Source: JBCDBH01 sp039184055 (GTDB lineage: Bacteria > Acidobacteriota > Thermoanaerobaculia > Multivoradales > J023). Taken from it: 20,228 bases of DNA. Below are positions 16,216 to 20,228 of this stretch, piece after piece; the first letter of the stretch is position 1, and every line of letters starts with the position of its first letter. The position numbers were made by a program, and so were the translations under genes. The notes under the pieces are model-generated. The model was not told the origin of the DNA. It saw only the letters and a program-made list of their open reading frames with translations, and did no database searches. The DNA is taken from positions 1-20,228 of the forward strand of contig JBCDBH010000066.1 in the NCBI GenBank assembly GCA_039184055.1, read 5' to 3'.

Positions 16216-17534
16216 ATCACCTTCTTGGCGGCGACCTCATCGGCAACGATTTCATAGGTGCAGTCCTCATCAGCGCCCTCTTCCTGAGCCTGCTCCTCAT
16301 TGCCGAGCTCTGGCGACGGTGGGGGAGCGCGCCCGCCGAGCACACCCGCAAGCTCGTCCACATCGGCGGTGGGCTCGTCTGCGTCTTCCTGCCCTTCCTC
16401 ATCGAGCGACTGTGGATCATCTTCCTGCTCGCCGCCAGCCTCACCGGGCTCTTCCTCCTCGCGCGTCGCTTCGGCTTCCTCGACAGCCTGCACGGCGTCG
16501 ATCGTCACAGCCGCGGCGCCGAATACTTCCCCCTGAGCGTCTTCCTCCTCCTGCTCATCGTCGGCGACGACCTCTGGCGCTACCTCGCCGCCCTGCTCGT
16601 CCTCGCCGTCGGCGACGCAAGCGCCGCGCTCATCGGCAAACGCTACGGTCGTTGGCGCTACCAGGTCGACGGCAACCACAAAACCGTCGAAGGCAGCCTC
16701 GTCTTCCTCCTCATCGCCTTCCCGGCCATCCTCCTCCCGACCCTGCTCATGACCGACCTGCCGCGCCCCGTGTGCGTCCTCGCCGCCCTGCTCGTCGCCG
16801 TCCTCGTCACCTTCTTCGAAGCCATCTCCCTCAACGGCACCGACAACCTCTTCGTCCCCTTGGGCGTCGCCATCCTCCTCCACACCGTCACCAACCAGCC
16901 CCTAGAAGAAATCGCCTTCCAAAACCTCAGCCTCCTCGGCCTCACCCTCATCATCGCCCTGCTCGTCATCCGCCTGCCCTACCTCAACACCGGCAGCATC
17001 CTCACCATCATCCTCTACGCCCACGGCACCTGGGCCTTCGGCGCCTGGCACTGGGCCCTCCCCACCCTCACCGGCCTCGCCCTCTACCTCCTCATCTGGG
17101 CCCGTGTCGCCCGACACCAACCCATCGAGCCTATCCCCGTCCACCACACCGTCCGAGCGCTTCTCGGCCCCTTCCTCCTCGTCGCCCTCACCAGCGGACT
17201 CCAGGCACACCACCAGCTCCTACCCGCCTACCTCGGAGCCAGCGCCACCGTCCTGGCCCTCGCGCTGGCCGAGCCGTGGTTTCGACTGCCGGGCATGGAA
17301 AAGCGACCCGTCGTCGGCGTGCTTGGATTGGGACTCATCGCCAGCGTCACCGTGCTCGGGCCGATGGTCTTCGTCGTGTCCGATTTGCCCATCCTGCCCA
17401 TCGTCGTGCTTACACTTCTTGCGACAAGCGTCGTCGTCGGCTCCGAGCTGCGACGCGAACAAGCACCCGCCGAAGAATGGACCGCTTGGCGGTTTCTCGC
17501 TGGGTGGGGCGTCGCGGGAATCCTGGTGGTCTGA
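16212..17534 (+). CDS. CTP-dependent polyprenol/phytol/diacylglycerol kinase with a fused membrane half
   Basis: A 440-residue, very hydrophobic protein with roughly twelve membrane segments. Residues 1-215 match the SEC59/DGK1/VTE5 kinase family: HTRKLVHIGGG (44-54), the nucleotide site VGDASAALIGKRYGRWRYQ (131-149), HKTVEGSLVF (155-164) and EAISLNGTDNLFVPL. Family members are usually 200-230 residues, so the second half is extra. LNTGSILTIILYAHGTWAFG with the following WALPTLTG faintly recalls DUF92/VTE6, the prenyl-phosphate kinase family. If so, this would be a fused two-step kinase making prenyl diphosphate for UbiA; this is a low-certainty inference. It overlaps the BtaA-like gene (ATGA, GAGGAAG upstream). 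From about 16230 to 17240 codons end almost only in C, then the bias relaxes. Confidence 0.8.
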   Translation: MNHLLGGDLIGNDFIGAVLISALFLSLLLIAELWRRWGSAPAEHTRKLVHIGGGLVCVFLPFLIERLWIIFLLAASLTGLFLLARRFGFLDSLHGVDRHSRGAEYFPLSVFLLLLIVGDDLWRYLAALLVLAVGDASAALIGKRYGRWRYQVDGNHKTVEGSLVFLLIAFPAILLPTLLMTDLPRPVCVLAALLVAVLVTFFEAISLNGTDNLFVPLGVAILLHTVTNQPLEEIAFQNLSLLGLTLIIALLVIRLPYLNTGSILTIILYAHGTWAFGAWHWALPTLTGLALYLLIWARVARHQPIEPIPVHHTVRALLGPFLLVALTSGLQAHHQLLPAYLGASATVLALALAEPWFRLPGMEKRPVVGVLGLGLIASVTVLGPMVFVVSDLPILPIVVLTLLATSVVVGSELRREQAPAEEWTAWRFLAGWGVAGILVV

Positions 17535-17537
17535 GTG

Positions 17538-18380
17538 CTACCAGGCGACGTCTGGGAAGAGCTTGTCGAGCTGCCAGACATAGACGGCCCTTCGTCCACC
17601 GACGAGCGCATTGGCATAGAGACGTGGTCGGACAGGATCCCAGACAATCGGTGCGCTCACCGCCGATCCCAGGTAAAGAGGCTCCGAGCTTCCGTCGACG
17701 GGCACGATAAATGCCGGCTTGCCAGCGTTTAAAACGTGAGATCGCTGCATCGCGTAAGCCAGGAAACGCCGGTCGGGAGAAGGCGTCACGACATCGAGAA
17801 AGAGTTGCGTGCGGAGCAGTCCGCTCGAACGATGCTCCGCGATCGGGTGACCGTCGACGGCGAGCGACAGCCAGTGTCGATCTTGCTCGACCTCGACGAA
17901 CTCGAGATCTGGCTGATGCGGATTCTCGACGACTTCGATTCGTGGAGGCTCGACAAGATCCCAGGCATCAAGATCATCCACAGGCGTAAGCCTGTAAGGG
18001 GCGGCATCGAACACGATCTCGACCGGCTCTCCTCCTAAGTACTCGTCAACCGGGAAGACGACAGCTCGCTCGTGACGATCCCAATGTGCCTCTCGAACCA
18101 GAAAGAGCGAAGAATCGCCTATTGCCGACATCACCTGGTCCGTAATGTCGATCTCATGGTGCGTCTCATCATCGAGACGAACGAGAGCAAGCGAAAACGC
18201 TCCAGCCCTATCGACCTCACGCGAGTAGAGAAGCCACGAACCTCGAGGCGAAACAGAGAACCGCTTACGTAGATCCTCGGTTCCAGGCAGCTTCCTTGCT
18301 CCAACGTCCAAGACCTCTGAATCAGCGTGGCAGCCAGTGATCAGAACGACCAACACAAGCATGGCGATTCGTACTGTCAT
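17538..18380 (-). CDS. Hypothetical lipoprotein with beta-propeller-like repeats
   Basis: A 280-residue protein with a lipoprotein signal peptide: hydrophobic IAMLVLVVL followed by the lipobox ITGC (Cys17). The +2 residue is His, so no inner-membrane retention signal is seen. The mature part has short blocks such as FSVSPRGSWLLYSREVD, VTPSPDRRFLAYAMQRS and PIVWDPVRPRLYANAL, spaced like the blades of a TolB/WD40-type propeller (SPDG-x-LAY pattern). No catalytic motif is seen, so a binding or scaffold role is the most one can say. It starts 5 bp after the stop of the hydrolase gene with AGGACGG upstream, so the two are probably co-transcribed. Its stop is 3 bp from the stop of the convergent kinase gene. 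Confidence 0.75.
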   Translation of the reverse strand: MTVRIAMLVLVVLITGCHADSEVLDVGARKLPGTEDLRKRFSVSPRGSWLLYSREVDRAGAFSLALVRLDDETHHEIDITDQVMSAIGDSSLFLVREAHWDRHERAVVFPVDEYLGGEPVEIVFDAAPYRLTPVDDLDAWDLVEPPRIEVVENPHQPDLEFVEVEQDRHWLSLAVDGHPIAEHRSSGLLRTQLFLDVVTPSPDRRFLAYAMQRSHVLNAGKPAFIVPVDGSSEPLYLGSAVSAPIVWDPVRPRLYANALVGGRRAVYVWQLDKLFPDVAW

Positions 18381-18385
18381 CCGTC

Positions 18386-20228
18386 CTACTGTAGCGGCTG
18401 ATTGACCTCGGGCACGGTAGCCGACCAGGCTTGCGTCGAACCGAGCTCGAAGCCATCGGCAAAGACGAGAGCCGATGGTTCCTCCACGTAGATGGTGACG
18501 CTGTCCTGAAACCCGCCGAATTGGGCGAGCACGGTCGCGATACCCACACCCACGGGTGTCACTAAGCCGTTCGTATCGACAGAGAGCACGGAGGAATCGA
18601 GCGAGATGTACGTGACTCCCTCATCGGTAAGGTCACGGGTCACGCCATTGGCATACAACCCGAGCACTTCGAGAGTGAGAGGACCGGACTTCAGAAGCAC
18701 GCTCGGCTCGTCTGGACGCAGGTCGATCGACTCGAGGGCAGCCGCGGGTTCGGCGATCCAGGTGACGGGCTCGGATTCGAAGAGCTCATCCTGGCTGTTG
18801 GCTCCGAACGCTCGGAAGGTCATCTCGCCGATTGCGTCCTCGGGAACCGTCAACTCGAAGGCAAACGGGGCTGAGTCGTCTTCGAGCGAAACGGTTGGGC
18901 CCACCAGGAGAACGCGTTCAACCGACGGGTCCGTTGTCACGGTGATGGACACCATCGAGCCCGAAATGAGAGTCGTGCCGGGTGACGGTGCACTGATTGT
19001 CAAACCGCTGCTCGAAAGGGTCGATGGTTGGCGACTCGGTCGAGTGACGGCAGTCGTTGCAACCACCGATGTTGGCGCGGGTAAGAAAGCGAAGGACGAG
19101 TCGGTAACGGGTGTGTCGAGTAGCGTAATGAGACGGTCAGAGTAGAGTGGGCTCGCCGGTGCGCCCGGGAACGGACTGCTCGGGCCACCGACTCCGATGT
19201 GGATTCCATCTCCACCACCGAACACACTGGTTGCATCGTCGGGTAGACCACCTTGCTGGCTGAACTTTCGCACGACGGCGTCGTGCTGCGAACCGTCAAA
19301 GAGCTCGATTCCAGTGATCGACTCGAAGAAGAGGATGGCTCGATACAAGTTGCCATAGGGTCCCGCGATATTGGTGAGGAAATCCGAGCCACCCACGCCG
19401 ATCAGGGCATGTGAGGGTACCGGCGACTCCTGAATCGCCTCGATTGCCGAGCTGCCAAAAGCAAGGTCGAAGATCGCTCCCTCGTCGATTTTGTAGTTTG
19501 GATCGATCAAGAAGAGCGCTTGTTTGACCAGCTCAGCCTTCACCGGGTCATCGAGCTGAATGACCGTCAAGAAGAGGGCGAGAAGAGATCCGATATGAGG
19601 GCTATCAAGTGTCAGGAGCTTCCGAAAATCTCCCTGATCGAAGTTGCGATCGTCTCGGTAGCTCGTATGAGTGCTGTGGATCCGCGCTAGAAGCCCACCC
19701 ATACTGTGGCAGACCGCGTCCATTTGCGTAGCCGCGAAACCTCGTCTTCTCAGTCGGCGGAGAGCGGGCTCGATTCCGTTGGGCACGAGATCGGGTATGT
19801 TTCGCGCGAAACCCGCTGATCCATCGTAGTTGATAAACGTACGTGAGAATCGTTCGTCCATCGTGAGAGGCAGTTCCCAGTCGCCTCTCGACGACCACAA
19901 CCCGTGAATAAACAAAATCGGCGGCCGCACCAACACCAAATCGAGCGTGGTTGCCACCGGATCACCGCTGATCGGTGTGTACACCGCCTCGATCGTCACG
20001 TCGCGTTCAGCGAGATCGGTGTCGGTGCCGCGATTGAATTCCTCGGGTACCTGGTAGATCGCAAACGCTCGATTGTCGGCGCCGACCGCAACCGTGATCG
20101 AAGGCAAACGACCGGTCGCGCCCGGTACGGTGAAGCCACCATCCTCGGGCGTTTGACCGCTCGGCAAGGAAAACTCCACCTGACCCGGGCCATCGACCTC
20201 CATACGCAAGAGCACCTGGGTCACGCCA
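18386..20228 (-). CDS. Secreted alpha/beta-hydrolase (lipase/esterase) with C-terminal Ig-like domain, 5'-truncated by the window
   Basis: At least 612 residues; the frame is still open at the window edge and no signal peptide is seen, so the true start lies beyond 20228. After a beta-rich N-terminal part comes a lipase-like fold: oxyanion segment PPILFIHGLWSS (101-112), nucleophile elbow VCHSMGG (171-177, Ser174; Cys replaces the usual Gly), LLTLDSPHIGS (203-213), and GDGIHIGVGG (338-347) with a likely catalytic His. Residues ~405-490 look like a second beta domain. Residues 497-582 resemble a bacterial Ig-like (Big_2) domain (GLYANGVTRDLTDEGVTYIS...GLVTPVGVGIATV). The tail LVFADGFELGSTQAWSATVP is a recurrent C-terminal motif of surface proteins in some Gram-negatives. 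Inferred: exported hydrolase acting on lipid or ester substrates. Confidence 0.82.
   Translation of the reverse strand, partial: GVTQVLLRMEVDGPGQVEFSLPSGQTPEDGGFTVPGATGRLPSITVAVGADNRAFAIYQVPEEFNRGTDTDLAERDVTIEAVYTPISGDPVATTLDLVLVRPPILFIHGLWSSRGDWELPLTMDERFSRTFINYDGSAGFARNIPDLVPNGIEPALRRLRRRGFAATQMDAVCHSMGGLLARIHSTHTSYRDDRNFDQGDFRKLLTLDSPHIGSLLALFLTVIQLDDPVKAELVKQALFLIDPNYKIDEGAIFDLAFGSSAIEAIQESPVPSHALIGVGGSDFLTNIAGPYGNLYRAILFFESITGIELFDGSQHDAVVRKFSQQGGLPDDATSVFGGGDGIHIGVGGPSSPFPGAPASPLYSDRLITLLDTPVTDSSFAFLPAPTSVVATTAVTRPSRQPSTLSSSGLTISAPSPGTTLISGSMVSITVTTDPSVERVLLVGPTVSLEDDSAPFAFELTVPEDAIGEMTFRAFGANSQDELFESEPVTWIAEPAAALESIDLRPDEPSVLLKSGPLTLEVLGLYANGVTRDLTDEGVTYISLDSSVLSVDTNGLVTPVGVGIATVLAQFGGFQDSVTIYVEEPSALVFADGFELGSTQAWSATVPEVNQPLQ

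Noticed and set aside
16182..16883. 233-codon minus-strand open frame antisense to the kinase gene
   Set aside because: Glu/Asp/Gly-rich repeat-like peptide, the mirror of CTC/GTC/GCC codons; no start signal or homologous motifs.
16319..17710. 463-codon plus-strand open frame overlapping the kinase gene
   Set aside because: Arg/Pro/His-rich low-complexity peptide produced by the C-rich codons of the real kinase frame; no motifs, and it runs past the kinase stop into antisense of the lipoprotein gene.
1..20228. CRISPR array, tRNA, rRNA or intact transposase
   Set aside because: No spaced direct repeats, no cloverleaf or rRNA segments and no DDE-type or HUH reading frame were found by eye.

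Overview
The window is GC-rich bacterial DNA from a Gram-negative (diderm) organism. It encodes an outer-membrane barrel ending in Phe, a LolA-like periplasmic protein, an RND/MMPL exporter and a lipoprotein with a lipobox. The C-terminal FADGFE...AWSATVP tail on the last protein is a motif I associate from memory with Acidobacteriota (Thermoanaerobaculia) and some gammaproteobacteria, so the phylum is only a guess.

Layout: 1-116 is the 3' end of a Cys/Met-metabolism PLP enzyme, followed by a bidirectional terminator. 186-5454 (minus) is a TetR-controlled export operon: regulator, two matching TTTGGA-N8-TCCAAA palindromes, RND/MMPL exporter, LolA-like protein and outer-membrane barrel. 5723-6889 (plus) is an FAD monooxygenase. 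6890-8812 is an accessory patch with lower-GC coding sequence. It holds a small gene broken by a 4-bp duplication, a 199-bp foldback (MITE-like) element, and a TIR-transmembrane-LysM protein.

8813-17534 (plus) is the centrepiece: six genes joined end to end by five start/stop overlaps. They encode a GNAT-type acyltransferase, an acyl-AMP ligase, a UbiA-type membrane prenyltransferase, a rifampicin-phosphotransferase/PEP-synthase-like enzyme, a BtaA-family (DUF3419) 3-amino-3-carboxypropyl transferase, and a CTP-dependent polyprenol/diacylglycerol kinase with a long extra membrane half. I know of no described pathway with this set. It reads as a biosynthetic operon for an unusual isoprenoid-containing or aminocarboxypropyl-modified lipid. 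The kinase could supply prenyl phosphate or diphosphate, UbiA could attach the prenyl chain, the BtaA-like enzyme could add a homoserine-type head, and the ligase and GNAT could acylate it. That order is inference.

17538-20228 (minus) holds a secreted alpha/beta-hydrolase with an Ig-like domain, truncated by the window end, and a lipoprotein 5 bp downstream. They converge on the lipid operon with almost no gap. No rRNA, tRNA, CRISPR array or intact transposase was seen.
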